Below are positions 8,540-17,677 of a stretch of 64,000 nt of DNA, piece after piece. The stretch spans positions 310,001-374,000 of the forward strand of contig NZ_CP013126.1 in the NCBI RefSeq assembly GCF_001441165.1. Direction: 5' to 3'. Both the position numbers and the translations under genes were made by a program. Position 1 is the stretch's first letter; each line of letters opens with the position of its first letter. This DNA is from Acidipropionibacterium acidipropionici (GTDB lineage Bacteria; Actinomycetota; Actinomycetes; Propionibacteriales; Propionibacteriaceae). Under the pieces are notes generated by a model. It had not been told where the DNA came from. It did no database searches and worked only from the letters and a program-made list of their open reading frames with translations.

Positions 8540-10050
8540 CCACTCCCGAATCCGGGCCGGCCGATCCGACCCCCACCGATCCGGTACCCACCGACCCCGC
8601 CCCGACCGAGCACCGGCCGCACTGGGCCACGCCCATCATCCGCGGCTGGCTGGTCCTGGCAGCGGTGGCTGTGGCGTCGGGGCAGCAGCTCTTCGAGAAC
8701 TGGCGGTCCGGTGACGGCCTGCCGCCGGTCGGCGCGCTGCTCATCGTCGCCGGGATCGTCGTCCTCGTCGCCCTGATCCAGGGAGTCATCGGCTACTTCC
8801 AGTGGCGCACCACCCGATTCCGCATCGACGAGGAGGAGGTGCGCGTCGACCGCAATTTCATCCAGCACAGCTCCGACCGGCTCGCGCTGTCCAAGATCCA
8901 GTCGGTCGACGTCGTCCAGCCCCTCGCCGCACGCGTCTTCGGGCTCGCCCGGCTGCACATCGACATCGGCGGGTCGAAGCCCAAGACCATCGAGTACCTC
9001 ACCCGGGCCGACGCCTACCGGTTCCGCGACTTCCTCACCACCCGCGCCCACGCCGCTGGGGCGGCCGTCCCCGCCACAGGGCCCGCCTCCCCGGGCGTCC
9101 TTCCCACCGAGCAGCCCGGTCCCGCGGTGGCATCGGGCTCGGCCTGGCAGGATCGCCGCGTCGACGAGGAGACCATCGTCTCGGTCTCCAGCCGACAGGT
9201 CGTGCTGGGCACCTTCGTCTCCGGCGGATTCCTCTTCTCCGTGCTGATGATCGCGGTCGGCATCGCCGTGCCGATCGCCCTGGACGTCGAGGCCCTGAGC
9301 ATCCCCGTCGTGCTCGGCGGCCTTGTCTCCGCGGGCGGTGTCATCGCCAGGACGCTGGTGAAGTACTGGCGATTCACCCTGCTGCGCTCATCCGGAGGGC
9401 TCAAGGCGGTGCACGGCCTCACCACCCTCACCACCCGCACCGTCCCGGTGCGGCGGGTCCAGGGGATCGTCGTGTCCCAGCCGCTCATGTGGCGGATCAC
9501 CGGCCTCTACTCGGTCAGGATGACAGTCCTCGGGGTGGCCGGCGCCGACAACGACCTGGACGCCGCCACCCTGCTGCCGATGGGGTCGGCCGACCAGGTG
9601 CGCGACGCCGTTGCGGCCCTGTGGCCGGGATTCGACATCTCCGCCGTCTCGACGATGACCCCGATACCGATGACCGGCATTCCGGCCCGGGCCCGGTGGC
9701 TGCGCTGGTTCGACCGTCAGACCTTCGCCCAGGGCATGGACGATCGCGTCATCGCGGCTCGGCGTGGCCTGATGCGCCGCGTCACCGCCGTCGTGCCCCA
9801 CTCCCGGGCCCAGTCCGTGAGGTTGGATCAGGGGCCGCTTCAGCGCCGGCTGCGACTGGCCACCCTGAGCGTCCACATCCCCGGCGGGCCGGTGCACCTG
9901 GACTGCCCCCATCTGGACGCCGGGGGGGCCCGCACTCTGCTCCTCGACGAGATGGACCGATGCCGGGCGGCGCGCGCCGCCGAACTCGGTGAGAACGGCG
10001 CAGGGGCCGGCGGGCACGGCACCGGGACCGTACCCTCTCCCGGGGGTTGA
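8536..10050 (+). CDS. Tandem PH-domain membrane protein (YdbT-like)
   Basis: A 504-residue membrane protein with repeated bPH2 modules. After a proline/threonine-rich N-terminus come two helices (about residues 35-80) and a first PH unit (SDRLALSKIQSVDVVQPLAARVFGLARL), then two further helices (about 220-265) and PH units around TVPVRRVQGIVVSQPLMWRITGLYSVRM and PHSRAQSVRLDQGPLQRRLRLATLSVH. The GTG start overlaps the stop codon of the YdbS-like gene (GTGA), indicating translational coupling. The two proteins probably form one membrane complex; this is inferred from the arrangement. Confidence 0.88.
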   Translation: MTTPESGPADPTPTDPVPTDPAPTEHRPHWATPIIRGWLVLAAVAVASGQQLFENWRSGDGLPPVGALLIVAGIVVLVALIQGVIGYFQWRTTRFRIDEEEVRVDRNFIQHSSDRLALSKIQSVDVVQPLAARVFGLARLHIDIGGSKPKTIEYLTRADAYRFRDFLTTRAHAAGAAVPATGPASPGVLPTEQPGPAVASGSAWQDRRVDEETIVSVSSRQVVLGTFVSGGFLFSVLMIAVGIAVPIALDVEALSIPVVLGGLVSAGGVIARTLVKYWRFTLLRSSGGLKAVHGLTTLTTRTVPVRRVQGIVVSQPLMWRITGLYSVRMTVLGVAGADNDLDAATLLPMGSADQVRDAVAALWPGFDISAVSTMTPIPMTGIPARARWLRWFDRQTFAQGMDDRVIAARRGLMRRVTAVVPHSRAQSVRLDQGPLQRRLRLATLSVHIPGGPVHLDCPHLDAGGARTLLLDEMDRCRAARAAELGENGAGAGGHGTGTVPSPGG

Positions 10051-10105
10051 GAGAGCCTCCACCTCACGCGCTGCCGGGGCACGGCGTCCACTAATGTGTG
10101 TGGCT

Positions 10106-10966
10106 ATGAGCAATGTGCTGGGCATCGATATCGGCGGCTCCGGAATCAAAGGCGCCCCCGTCGACCTCGAGGTGGGAGAGTTCGCGGAGCCGCGACTCCG
10201 GATCCCCACTCCCTCCAAGTCATCCCCGAAGAAGGTGGCCGAGGTTCTCCGCAAGATCGTGAAGAACTTCGAGCCGACCATCGGCGACGGACCGGTGGGG
10301 ATCTCCTTCCCCGCCCCCTCGCGCCACGGCGTCATCCCCTTCATCGCCAATCTCGACCAGGGCTGGGCGGGCCTCAATGCCGAGGAGTACCTCTCGGAGG
10401 CCCTCGACCGGCCGGTCACCGTGGTGAACGACGCCGACGCCGCCGGCCTGGGCGAGGTGCACTACGGCGCCGCCAAGGGGGTTCCCGGCGTCGTCATCCT
10501 CACCACTCTGGGCACCGGCATCGGCACCGCGATCCTCAACGACGGGATCCTGCTGCCCAACACCGAGCTCGGCCATGTGGAGATCGACGGCTATGACGCC
10601 GAGAAGCGCGCGGCGGCGTCGATCAAGGACAAGAAGCACATGTCCTACAAGTACTGGGCGCAGAAGCGGCTCCAGAAGTACTACAGCTTCATGGAGATGC
10701 TCTTCACCCCCGACCTCTTCGTCGTCGGCGGCGGCGTGAGCAAGGATCACGACAAGTTCTTCAAGTTCCTCAAGCTCGACACCCCGATCGTCCCGGCGAC
10801 TCTGTTCAACCGTGCGGGCATCATCGGCGCCGCCTTCCAGGCGGACTGGCGCATGTCCCATCCGGACACGGTGACCAGGGAGAAGACGAAGAAGGCCGCC
10901 AAGAAGGCCATCGCCGAGGCCGAGAAGGCCGAGGAGAAGAAGGACAAGGAGAAGTCCGACAAGTAG
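10106..10966 (+). CDS. ppgK: Polyphosphate glucokinase (ROK family)
   Basis: Phosphorylates glucose using inorganic polyphosphate (and usually ATP), feeding glycolysis. The start GIDIGGSGIKGAPVDLEVG is diagnostic for actinobacterial PpgK, followed by VVNDADAAGLGE (sugar-binding Asn-Asp) and LTTLGTGIGTAIL (phosphate loop). The 286-residue protein is slightly longer than usual because of a highly charged Lys/Glu/Ala C-terminal tail of about 30 residues, which could contact polyphosphate but is unverified. The ATG at 10106 has no ribosome site and lies 8 nt after TAATGT (10092-10097), so the mRNA is likely leaderless. Confidence 0.92.
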   Translation: MSNVLGIDIGGSGIKGAPVDLEVGEFAEPRLRIPTPSKSSPKKVAEVLRKIVKNFEPTIGDGPVGISFPAPSRHGVIPFIANLDQGWAGLNAEEYLSEALDRPVTVVNDADAAGLGEVHYGAAKGVPGVVILTTLGTGIGTAILNDGILLPNTELGHVEIDGYDAEKRAAASIKDKKHMSYKYWAQKRLQKYYSFMEMLFTPDLFVVGGGVSKDHDKFFKFLKLDTPIVPATLFNRAGIIGAAFQADWRMSHPDTVTREKTKKAAKKAIAEAEKAEEKKDKEKSDK

Positions 10967-11040
10967 CGGCGCCCGGTGCCCCGCCCCCACGCGAACCGGG
11001 ACGGGCACCACATTTCTGCGCCTTCGACCTGCCTGTGCGT

Positions 11041-11113
11041 TTGCTTTGCGTCTCCTTCTCCTACGTTGGCCCTCTTGCTAGGGGATGAACGCCGACTTAG
11101 AGACGCAAAGCAA
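11041..11113. repeat. Palindromic element, class B copy 1
   Basis: A 14-bp perfect inverted repeat (11041-11054 with 11100-11113) encloses 45 nt with nested pairing (GTTGGC with GCCGAC, and CCCT with AGGG). A relative with the same core CGTTGGCCCTCT and the same outer GACGCAAAGCAA lies at 29945-30014. It fills most of the 205-bp gap between ppgK and argS, which converge here. Confidence 0.75.
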
Positions 11114-11171
11114 CCTCACAACTTGCGCATGGGGCTGATGAACGCCGTAGGCGCTCAACCGCCCCCGGCGA

Positions 11172-12842
11172 TCACATCCTGTCGGGGGCGTCGATCCCCA
11201 GCAGCTCCAGGCCCGTGCCGATGACCCGCCTGGTCGCCGCGCACAGCGCCAGCCGGGAGGCCCGCACCTCGCCCTCGGACTTCAGCACCGGGCACTTCTC
11301 GTAGAAGCTCGAGTAGGCCCCGGCCAGGTCGTACAGGTAGGTGCACAGCTTGTGGGGAGTGAGGTCCGCCGCGACCACCTCGACGACCTCCCCGAACCGC
11401 GACAGCAGCAGGGCCAGCTGCTGCTCGGCCGGCTCCTCGATCACCGTCACCGCGCCCCAGTCCATCGCCGACAGGTCGGCCTGCGGGTCGACTCCTGGAT
11501 CGATCTGGGCGGCGGCCTTCCGCAGGATCTGGGAGACGCGGGCGTGGGCGTACTGCAGGTAGGGGCCGGTGTCACCGGTGGTCTGCACCATCCGCTCGGC
11601 GTCGAAGACGTAGTCCTTCTGCAGGCCGTTCGACAGATCGGCGTACTTGATCGCGGCAAGCGCGATATTCGGCGCGGCATGCTCCTCGGCCTCGTCCAGC
11701 AGACTGTTCAGCGAGACCGTGCCGCCCTCACGGGTCTTGAAGGGGTGGCCGTCGGGACCCAGCACCATGCCGTAGCCGACATGCTCGGCCGTCACATCCT
11801 CGGGCAGGAAGCCGGCCAGCCGGGCCACCTTGAAGACCATGTCGAAGTGGTGGTGCTGGCGCACATCGGTGACGTAGATGATGCGGTCGGCGTCCAGAGC
11901 GCCCACCCGGCGGCGGATCGCGGCCAGATCGGTGGCGTCGTAACCGAACCCGCCGTCCTTCTTCTGGACGATCATCGGGGCGTCCTCCCCCTCGACGAAG
12001 ACGCACAGCGCCCCCGCGTCCTCGACGGCCAGCCCGTCCGCCTTGAGCTCGGCGACCACCTTCGGCAGGTCGTCGTTGTAGGTCGACTCCCCCGCCAGGT
12101 CCTCGTCGGTGAGCTTGATGCCCAGCCGGGCGTAGGTGGCGTTGAACCCGGCCAGCGACACCGCGATGAGGGACCGCCAGGTGGCCAGGGTCTCCTCGTC
12201 GCCGGACTGCAGGGCCACCACCCGGCGGCGGGCCCGGTCCGCGAAGTCCTCGTCGGCGTCGAACTCCTTCTTGGAGTCCTTGTACAGCTGCTCGGCGGCG
12301 GGCAGATCCAGGACGGAGACGTCGACATGGTGCTCGACGATGTACTGCACCAGCATGCCGAACTGGGTGCCCCAGTCGCCGATGTGGTTCTGCGGGATGA
12401 CGGTGTGCCCCTGGGCGGTGAGCACCCGGTTGAAGCAGTCGCCGATGATGGTGGAGCGCAGATGGCCGACGTGCATCTGCTTGGCGACGTTGGGCGCCGA
12501 GTAGTCGATGACGACGCGCTGAGGCGCCTCGGCCTGGACGATCCCGGCGTGAGGATCGGAGATGAGGGCGGAGGCGACGCCGGCCAGCACGTCGGAGCGC
12601 AGCCGGAAGTTGATGAATCCAGGGCCGGCGATGTCGGGAGTCTCGACCAAGTCGTCGGCCTCCAGCTTCGCCACGATGTCGGAGGCGATCTCGCGCGGCG
12701 GACGTCCCTGCGATTTCGCCAGGCGCAGCGCCACATTGGACTGGAAATGGCCGAACTGGGGCTTGGTGGCCGGGCGCAGCTCGGGATCGACGCCGGTGAC
12801 GGACTCGATCCGCGCGGCGAGTTGAGATGGCAGAGACGACAT
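11172..12842 (-). CDS. argS: Arginyl-tRNA synthetase
   Basis: Class I aminoacyl-tRNA synthetase that charges tRNA-Arg. The 556-residue protein has the N-terminal Add-1 domain recognising the tRNA D-loop (residues 1-90), the HIGH-equivalent HVGHLRSTIIGD preceded by DYSAPNVAKQMHVGH, the QNHIGDWGTQFGML motif, the nucleotide-site region GYGMVLGPDGHPFKTREGGTV, and the C-terminal anticodon-binding DALR domain ending in LELLGIDAPDRM. The frame is open further upstream, but the ATG at 12842 is preceded by TAGACT (12855-12850 on the minus strand) 7 nt away, indicating a leaderless transcript and fixing the start. Confidence 0.95.
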   Translation of the reverse strand: MSSLPSQLAARIESVTGVDPELRPATKPQFGHFQSNVALRLAKSQGRPPREIASDIVAKLEADDLVETPDIAGPGFINFRLRSDVLAGVASALISDPHAGIVQAEAPQRVVIDYSAPNVAKQMHVGHLRSTIIGDCFNRVLTAQGHTVIPQNHIGDWGTQFGMLVQYIVEHHVDVSVLDLPAAEQLYKDSKKEFDADEDFADRARRRVVALQSGDEETLATWRSLIAVSLAGFNATYARLGIKLTDEDLAGESTYNDDLPKVVAELKADGLAVEDAGALCVFVEGEDAPMIVQKKDGGFGYDATDLAAIRRRVGALDADRIIYVTDVRQHHHFDMVFKVARLAGFLPEDVTAEHVGYGMVLGPDGHPFKTREGGTVSLNSLLDEAEEHAAPNIALAAIKYADLSNGLQKDYVFDAERMVQTTGDTGPYLQYAHARVSQILRKAAAQIDPGVDPQADLSAMDWGAVTVIEEPAEQQLALLLSRFGEVVEVVAADLTPHKLCTYLYDLAGAYSSFYEKCPVLKSEGEVRASRLALCAATRRVIGTGLELLGIDAPDRM

Positions 12843-12860
12843 GAGCCGCAGTCTATCGAG

Positions 12861-12950
12861 AAGGGGAGACCACTCCCCCCACGCTCGCGCAAGCGCTCGC
12901 TGCCCCCTCGAGCGACGGCAACCGCTCACCTCAGGTCTCCGTCGCAGGCC
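12861..12950. repeat. Degenerate dispersed repeat copy (argS upstream region)
   Basis: This stretch of the 228-bp gap between argS and the reductase gene matches, with substitutions, the 65-bp units at 61469-61598 (shared blocks: CCACGCTCGCGCA, GCGCTCGCT, then CC-rich sequence and CGA). Like other members it has a GGGG/CCCC head. Confidence 0.5.
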
Positions 12951-13070
12951 CGCCACAGCGGCACAGGTCCGCGACCGCGTCCGGCAGGGCCCGCCGACTC
13001 ATGGGAAGAGACGCGACGGCCGGTGACGTTGTAAGAAGGTAGGGCACGAACAACGATCCGGAGGTCATGC

Positions 13071-13883
13071 ATGGCAGTCCCGAACATCACTCTGAACGAC
13101 GGCACCACGATCCCGCAGCTCGGCTTCGGCACCTGGCAGGTGCCCGACGACGTCGCCGAGACCTCGGTCGCCACCGCTCTGGCGGCCGGCTACCGGCACA
13201 TCGACACCGCCGCCATCTACGGCAACGAGGAGGGGGTCGGACGCGCCCTCGCCGCATCGGGAATCCCGCGCGACGAGCTCTTCGTCACCACCAAGCTGTG
13301 GAACGACAAGCACGCCAAGGACGACGCCCGGAAGGCCATCGAGACCAGCCTCACGAAGCTCGGACTCGACCACGTCGACCTCTACCTCATCCACTGGCCC
13401 GCCACGAAGTTCCCGGGCCTCTTCGTCGAGGCATGGGACGCCATGCAGGAGTTCAAGGCCGAGGGGCTCACCCGATCCATCGGCGTCTCCAACTTCAACA
13501 CCGAGCACCTGGACGCCCTGCACGGCGCCACCCCGGCGATCAACCAGATCGAGATGCACCCGACCTTCGGGCAGCACGAGCTGCGCGAGTCGCTGCTGGC
13601 GGCCGGCATCCGCCCCGAGGCCTGGAGCCCGCTCGGCCAGTCGAAGGACCTCGAGAACCCGGTCATCGCCGGTATCGCCGCCGAAATCGGGAAGACCCCG
13701 GCCCAGGTGATCATCCGCTGGCACCTTCAGCTCGGCACCGTCGTCATCCCGAAGTCTGTGACGCCGTCGCGGATCACCTCCAACTTCGACGTCTTCGACT
13801 TCGAGCTGTCCGACGACCAGGTGGCCCGCATCACCGCCGTCGACACCGGCACCCGGCTGGGCGGGGATCCCCTCACGATGTGA
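13071..13883 (+). CDS. Aldo/keto reductase (AKR5-like)
   Basis: NADPH-dependent carbonyl reductase of 270 residues resembling 2,5-diketo-D-gluconate reductases. The catalytic tetrad is visible: Asp and Tyr in YRHIDTAAIYGNEEG, Lys in VTTKLWND, and His in YLIHWPA. The NADPH-binding end reads VIPKSVTPSRITSNFDVFDF. The ATG at 13071 is preceded by GGAGGT (13060-13065). The natural substrate is unknown; methylglyoxal and sugar-derived aldehydes are common for the group. It is monocistronic and followed by a 21-bp hairpin terminator. Confidence 0.88.
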   Translation: MAVPNITLNDGTTIPQLGFGTWQVPDDVAETSVATALAAGYRHIDTAAIYGNEEGVGRALAASGIPRDELFVTTKLWNDKHAKDDARKAIETSLTKLGLDHVDLYLIHWPATKFPGLFVEAWDAMQEFKAEGLTRSIGVSNFNTEHLDALHGATPAINQIEMHPTFGQHELRESLLAAGIRPEAWSPLGQSKDLENPVIAGIAAEIGKTPAQVIIRWHLQLGTVVIPKSVTPSRITSNFDVFDFELSDDQVARITAVDTGTRLGGDPLTM

Positions 13884-13921
13884 TCTCGGTCCGCCCGGAG
13901 CACACGGGCCCCGGCAGACAC

Positions 13922-13968
13922 GACTGCGCCCCGGCGTCGACCATCCAGGTCGACGCCGGGGCGCAGTC
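13922..13968. terminator. Bidirectional terminator hairpin
   Basis: A perfect 21-bp inverted repeat (13922-13942 with 13948-13968) with a 5-nt loop lies between two converging genes, the reductase ending at 13883 and the MFS gene ending at 13999. It is palindromic and can serve both. Confidence 0.85.
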
Positions 13969-13998
13969 CTCGTTCAGGAGATCAGCCCACCGGACCCG

Positions 13999-15336
13999 TC
14001 ATTGCGAGACCGGTTCGGGACTGGCCGGGGTCGATTCCGGGGTGCCGGTTCCGGCACCAGGTTCGTTGCCGTTGCCCTTGCTGGGCTTGAGGGCGTAGGT
14101 GAGCCCGCCACCGACGACGTGCAGCGCGGCGTAGACGATCATCAGCCCGCCGATGCCGATCGGGCCGGCCAGCGGGGCCAGGGCGGGTCCGGCGAAGTTG
14201 GACAGGCCGGCGCCCAGGTTGAGGATGGCCACCGCCGAGCCCTTACGATCGGGCGCCACCAGCAGCGGCATGATCGCCGACAGGGGCACGTAGGCCGCAA
14301 GGCCGATGCCGAAGAGGATCCCGGCGATCATCTCGGCGGCGAAGTTGGCGCCCCACATGCTCGGGAACCACCACATGAGGAAGACGGCGATGCCGCATCC
14401 CAGCCCGCCGAACCAGGCGACGGTGCGAACGCGACCGAAGGCGTCTCCGATGTAGCCGAAGACCAGATTGGCGAAGACATTGGCCAGGTTCAGCGTGCCC
14501 CAGATCGTGGCCCACTGAGCGCTGCTGAAACCGACGTCGCCCGTCATGTAGGGGGCGAAGAACACCGGGATGCCGTAGAAGGCGGCCTGGTTGATGATAC
14601 GGACGACGCCGCCGACAGCGGTCTTCGGGTAGTCCTTGAGGATCGTGACGCCGCGGACCAGTCCGCTGATCGTCTCGGACGCCGAGGGCGTCGAGCCCGA
14701 CTCGGCCGCCGTCTGCAGCTCCTTGGGCCGACGCACCAGGAGAATGGCCAGCAGCCCGCCGACGACGACGAAGGCGAAGGAGGTCCACAGGGTGGCCATC
14801 TCGCCGATAGCGCCGATCAGCGGCCCCGCGATGAACCCGCTCAGGGCTCCCATGCCCAGCGCCTGCGCGAACCAGAACCAGCCGACGCCTCGTCCCAGGT
14901 GCTCCTCAGGGGTGTCCATCGTCACCCAGGCCAGGAAGCCGTAGCAGAACAGCGGGTAGCCGAAGCCCCTCAAGGCGTAGCCGATCACCATGACCGCGTA
15001 GGAGCCGGTGGTCACACCTCCCCACAGGAAGACCAGTTCAAAGATCAGCCAGGCGCCGAAGCCCATCATCATCACGCGACGGGGCCCCCAGGCGTCGGCC
15101 AACGATCCGGAGAACCAGGAGGCGATCGCGATGACGATGCCATAGGCCATCGTCATGGTGGCCACCTGCCCCGAGCTGAGGCCCTTGGCGGACTGCAGGA
15201 AGCCGGAGTAGAAGCTCAGCTCCAGGCCGTTGCCGGTCTGGAAGAGGATGACCGCGACGAAGCCCCACAACAGGTGTTTCGCGATCCCTTGTCGTTCCAG
15301 GAGGCCCTCGGCGGGGCCCCCGCTCTGTGTACTCAT
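13999..15336 (-). CDS. MFS transporter, polyol-permease-like
   Basis: A 445-residue, 12-helix major facilitator protein. The beginning (HLLWGFVAVILFQTGNGLELSFYSGFL), the loop SGSLADAWGPRRVMM and the region YALRGFGYPLFCYGFLAWVTM resemble the RbtT/DalT/CsbX polyol-permease group, so ribitol, arabinitol or a related polyol is a candidate substrate (family inference). The ATG at 15336 follows GGAGAGG at 6-nt spacing. Its 500-bp upstream region contains a cluster of operator-like palindromes including a symmetric LacI-type site. The C-terminus is a short Gly/Pro/Ser-rich cytoplasmic tail. Confidence 0.8.
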   Translation of the reverse strand: MSTQSGGPAEGLLERQGIAKHLLWGFVAVILFQTGNGLELSFYSGFLQSAKGLSSGQVATMTMAYGIVIAIASWFSGSLADAWGPRRVMMMGFGAWLIFELVFLWGGVTTGSYAVMVIGYALRGFGYPLFCYGFLAWVTMDTPEEHLGRGVGWFWFAQALGMGALSGFIAGPLIGAIGEMATLWTSFAFVVVGGLLAILLVRRPKELQTAAESGSTPSASETISGLVRGVTILKDYPKTAVGGVVRIINQAAFYGIPVFFAPYMTGDVGFSSAQWATIWGTLNLANVFANLVFGYIGDAFGRVRTVAWFGGLGCGIAVFLMWWFPSMWGANFAAEMIAGILFGIGLAAYVPLSAIMPLLVAPDRKGSAVAILNLGAGLSNFAGPALAPLAGPIGIGGLMIVYAALHVVGGGLTYALKPSKGNGNEPGAGTGTPESTPASPEPVSQ

Positions 15337-15589
15337 GTCAACCCTCTCCACCGCATCTGCGATGACACATTCCTGTCATGTCCCGGGATCCGGCGGCCTC
15401 CAGGAAGGGCCCACAAGGGTTCGATGTCACGTGGGCGGAGTATCCCCCGCAGTCAGCGCAGGCAGCGCTGCCGAGCGTGATCGAGCGCCTCCCCTCTTCC
15501 ATGCCGTCGGACTCGACGGGTCCGAGACGCGCGGTCCGGGAGACCACAGGAAGGTCCCCCTCGACCGGCACGACAGCGGAAACGTTACG

Positions 15590-15714
15590 CTCACTCGCTC
15601 AGTGAGGTCTCCCGAGACACCACGGCTTGCACAAGTGTGCAACATTGAGCACTGTTGATTTCACACTCTTACATGATTGAACGCTCATATGAGTGAGCGA
15701 TACTTGAGCGCTCA
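15590..15714 (-). promoter_or_regulatory. Operator-rich region upstream of the MFS gene
   Basis: This AT-richer stretch within the 508-bp gap (15337-15844) contains several inverted repeats: CTCACT/AGTGAG at 15590-15606, TTGCACA/TGTGCAA at 15627-15642, TGAACGCTCA at 15678-15687, CTCATATGAG at 15684-15693 and TGAGCGCTCA at 15705-15714. The last is a perfect LacI-family-type operator and the 15678 site is a one-base variant of it. The only gene reading away from this region is the MFS gene at 13999, so it most likely holds that gene's promoter and operators. No regulator gene is adjacent. Confidence 0.6.
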
Positions 15715-15752
15715 GAGCCTCTCCGGCTTGCCGGGAGCCGGGCGGACGCGCC

Positions 15753-15783
15753 TGCGGCCCCGACCCGTGGAGCCGGGGCCGCA
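15753..15783 (-). terminator. Hairpin downstream of the betaine-binding protein gene
   Basis: A 10-bp stem (TGCGGCCCCG with CGGGGCCGCA) with an 11-nt loop lies about 60 nt past the stop codon at 15845. It separates that gene from the MFS control region. Confidence 0.6.
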
Positions 15784-15844
15784 CTGCGCTGCGCCCACGT
15801 CCGGGACTCTTCTCGGGCGGAGAGTCACCTGGTCCGGGGAGCCG

Positions 15845-16820
15845 TCACTTGATCCAGGAGTCGATGGTCGACTGGTTGGCGGCCACCCACTCCTTGGCGA
15901 TCTTCTCGGGGGAGGCGTTCGAGTCCTGCTGCTGGGCGAGGAGCTTCTCGACGTCGGTGAGGCTGATGTTGAACTTCTGCAGCATGGCGTAGTACTTCGG
16001 GGCGCGCTCCTTGAGGTCCTTGCGGGCCCCGACGTAGGCGCTCAGGGTTGGGATGGCGCAGTCGTTCTCGGAGCCCTCGAAGCATCCGGTCTGGTAGGGC
16101 TTGGGCTCCTTGAGCTGGACCAGGTCGTACTTCTCGAAGACCCAGTGCGGATGGTAGAGGTAGGCCAGCACCGGTTCCTTGCGCTGGTAGGAGCGCTTGA
16201 TCTGCGCCAGCGTGGCGGCCTCGCTGGAGGGGCTGTGGGTGATGGCCAGGTTGAAGCCCTTGATGCGCTTGTCGTTCTGCTTGGTGGTCACCCAGCCGGC
16301 GTCGGAGTCGTAGAGCTTGCCGCCGACGGCGTCGGCCCATTTCTTGTCCTTGAGCTGGTCGACGCTGGTGAGCCCCTCGGCCGCACCGCCCTTGCTCACC
16401 AGGTATTTGGGGACGAACCAGCCCTGGGTGGCCCCGCCGTAGGTCTTGGACACCAGGGAGGTCTCGCTCTTCGCCTTGTCGACGAAGGGCTGCTGGTTGG
16501 GCAGATTGACCTCCGGCATGACGTCGATATCGCCCTTCTGCATTCCGATCCAGCCGGGCGCGGGATCCAACTGCTTCGTGTCGACGGAGCCGACTCCCAG
16601 CTCGGGATGCTGCTCGGTGATGAGTTTGAGAATCTGGGTCTGAACCGCCGCACCCGTCCATGAGAACTGGCCGATGGTGATCGCCTCGCCCTTGCCTGAA
16701 CCGCCCCCCCGCGGACTGTTCGGACTGGGAATTGCTGGCCCCGCAGGCCGAGGCGACCATGAGGAGGAATGCGCAGATGAGCGCCGGCGCGACGCGTCTG
16801 GTCCGGGTCGTGAAGGGCAT
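15845..16820 (-). pseudogene. Glycine betaine/choline ABC substrate-binding lipoprotein, frameshifted
   Basis: Mature-domain sequence (AITIGQFSWTGAAVQTQILK, PGWIGMQKGDIDVMPEVN, YLYHPHWVFEKYDLVQLKEP) is that of an OpuAC-type betaine-binding protein. A lipoprotein signal peptide, RVAPALICAFLLMVASAC with the lipidated cysteine at residue 26, starts at ATG 16820 but is in a different frame. The frames meet at a run of seven C (16704-16710; G on the coding strand); six would join them in frame. It is therefore a frameshift mutation, a phase-variable homopolymer or a sequencing error. No permease or ATPase gene is adjacent. If the frame is restored the product is about 325 residues, normal for the family. 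Confidence 0.82.
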
Positions 16821-16957
16821 ACAGCCCTGCCTTCCTGCCGACACGATGACCTCGTGGTCATACTCGGTACCCCATTCACGCTAACGCGATTCCGGGCCGT
16901 GCGCGAATGCTCGACGGAAATGTATGCCGGTCGGCAGGTGAATCCTCCGGCCTGTTT

Positions 16958-17629
16958 TCACCGTTTCCCGAGGGCGTCGCGGATGCCGGTCTCCTGGGCG
17001 CCGAGGGTGGGGGTGCGATGGGTGACGACGTCGTAGAGCATCTTGAGCCGCGCCCCGAATTCGCGGGACCAGCCGTACCACCAGGTGCGGTCGTGGGCCC
17101 GGGAGGTGTCCGGGGCTCCGACGACGTTCATGCCCCCGGTCATCCGGCAGGTCGCGACCGCTCGGGTGAGGTGGTAGTCCTGCGTCACCAGCGTGGCCGA
17201 GGTGATGCCGAAGATCCTGCGGGCCCGCACGCAGGTGTCGTAGGTGTCGAATCCGGCATAGTCGGTGACGACCTTCTCGGTGGGGATGCCGCGGGAGTCG
17301 ACGAGGTAACGCTTCATGTTGTCGGGCTCGTTGTAGTACTGGGTGCTGTTGTCCCCGGAGACCAGGATGGCCCGCACCGCACCCCGCTCGTAGAGGTCTG
17401 CGGCGACGTCCAGGCGTCCGCGCAGATAGTTCGAGGGGGTGCCGTCGGGCAGCACCGCCGCCCCGAAGACGATCGCGACATCGCGCGCCGGTGCCTGCGC
17501 GGCCGGGCCGACCTTCCCCAGCGACAGCCCCTCGGCGAGCGCCCAGGGCCCGCCGAGGACCAGGATCGCCAGGCCGACGGTCCCGATGATGCCGCGCCTC
17601 AGCCACCGGAAGCGCCCGCGAGTTGCCAT
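16958..17629 (-). CDS. DUF218 (YdcF/SanA-like) membrane-anchored protein
   Basis: A 223-residue protein with one N-terminal membrane helix (about residues 14-32) and an extracytoplasmic DUF218 domain: AIVFGAAVLPDGTPS, YERGAVRAILVSGDN, VVTDYAGFDTYDTCVRAR and LVTQDYHLTRAV. SanA in enterobacteria contributes to envelope barrier function and vancomycin exclusion; the biochemical activity of the family is not settled. The ATG at 17629 lies 6 nt after TAGAAT (minus strand, 17641-17636), a leaderless arrangement. It is transcribed in the same direction as the betaine-binding gene 137 bp downstream. Confidence 0.88.
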   Translation of the reverse strand: MATRGRFRWLRRGIIGTVGLAILVLGGPWALAEGLSLGKVGPAAQAPARDVAIVFGAAVLPDGTPSNYLRGRLDVAADLYERGAVRAILVSGDNSTQYYNEPDNMKRYLVDSRGIPTEKVVTDYAGFDTYDTCVRARRIFGITSATLVTQDYHLTRAVATCRMTGGMNVVGAPDTSRAHDRTWWYGWSREFGARLKMLYDVVTHRTPTLGAQETGIRDALGKR

Positions 17630-17677
17630 GGCCCGATTCTACGGGCCAACCCCACCGACACCTCTCACGCAAGCGAC

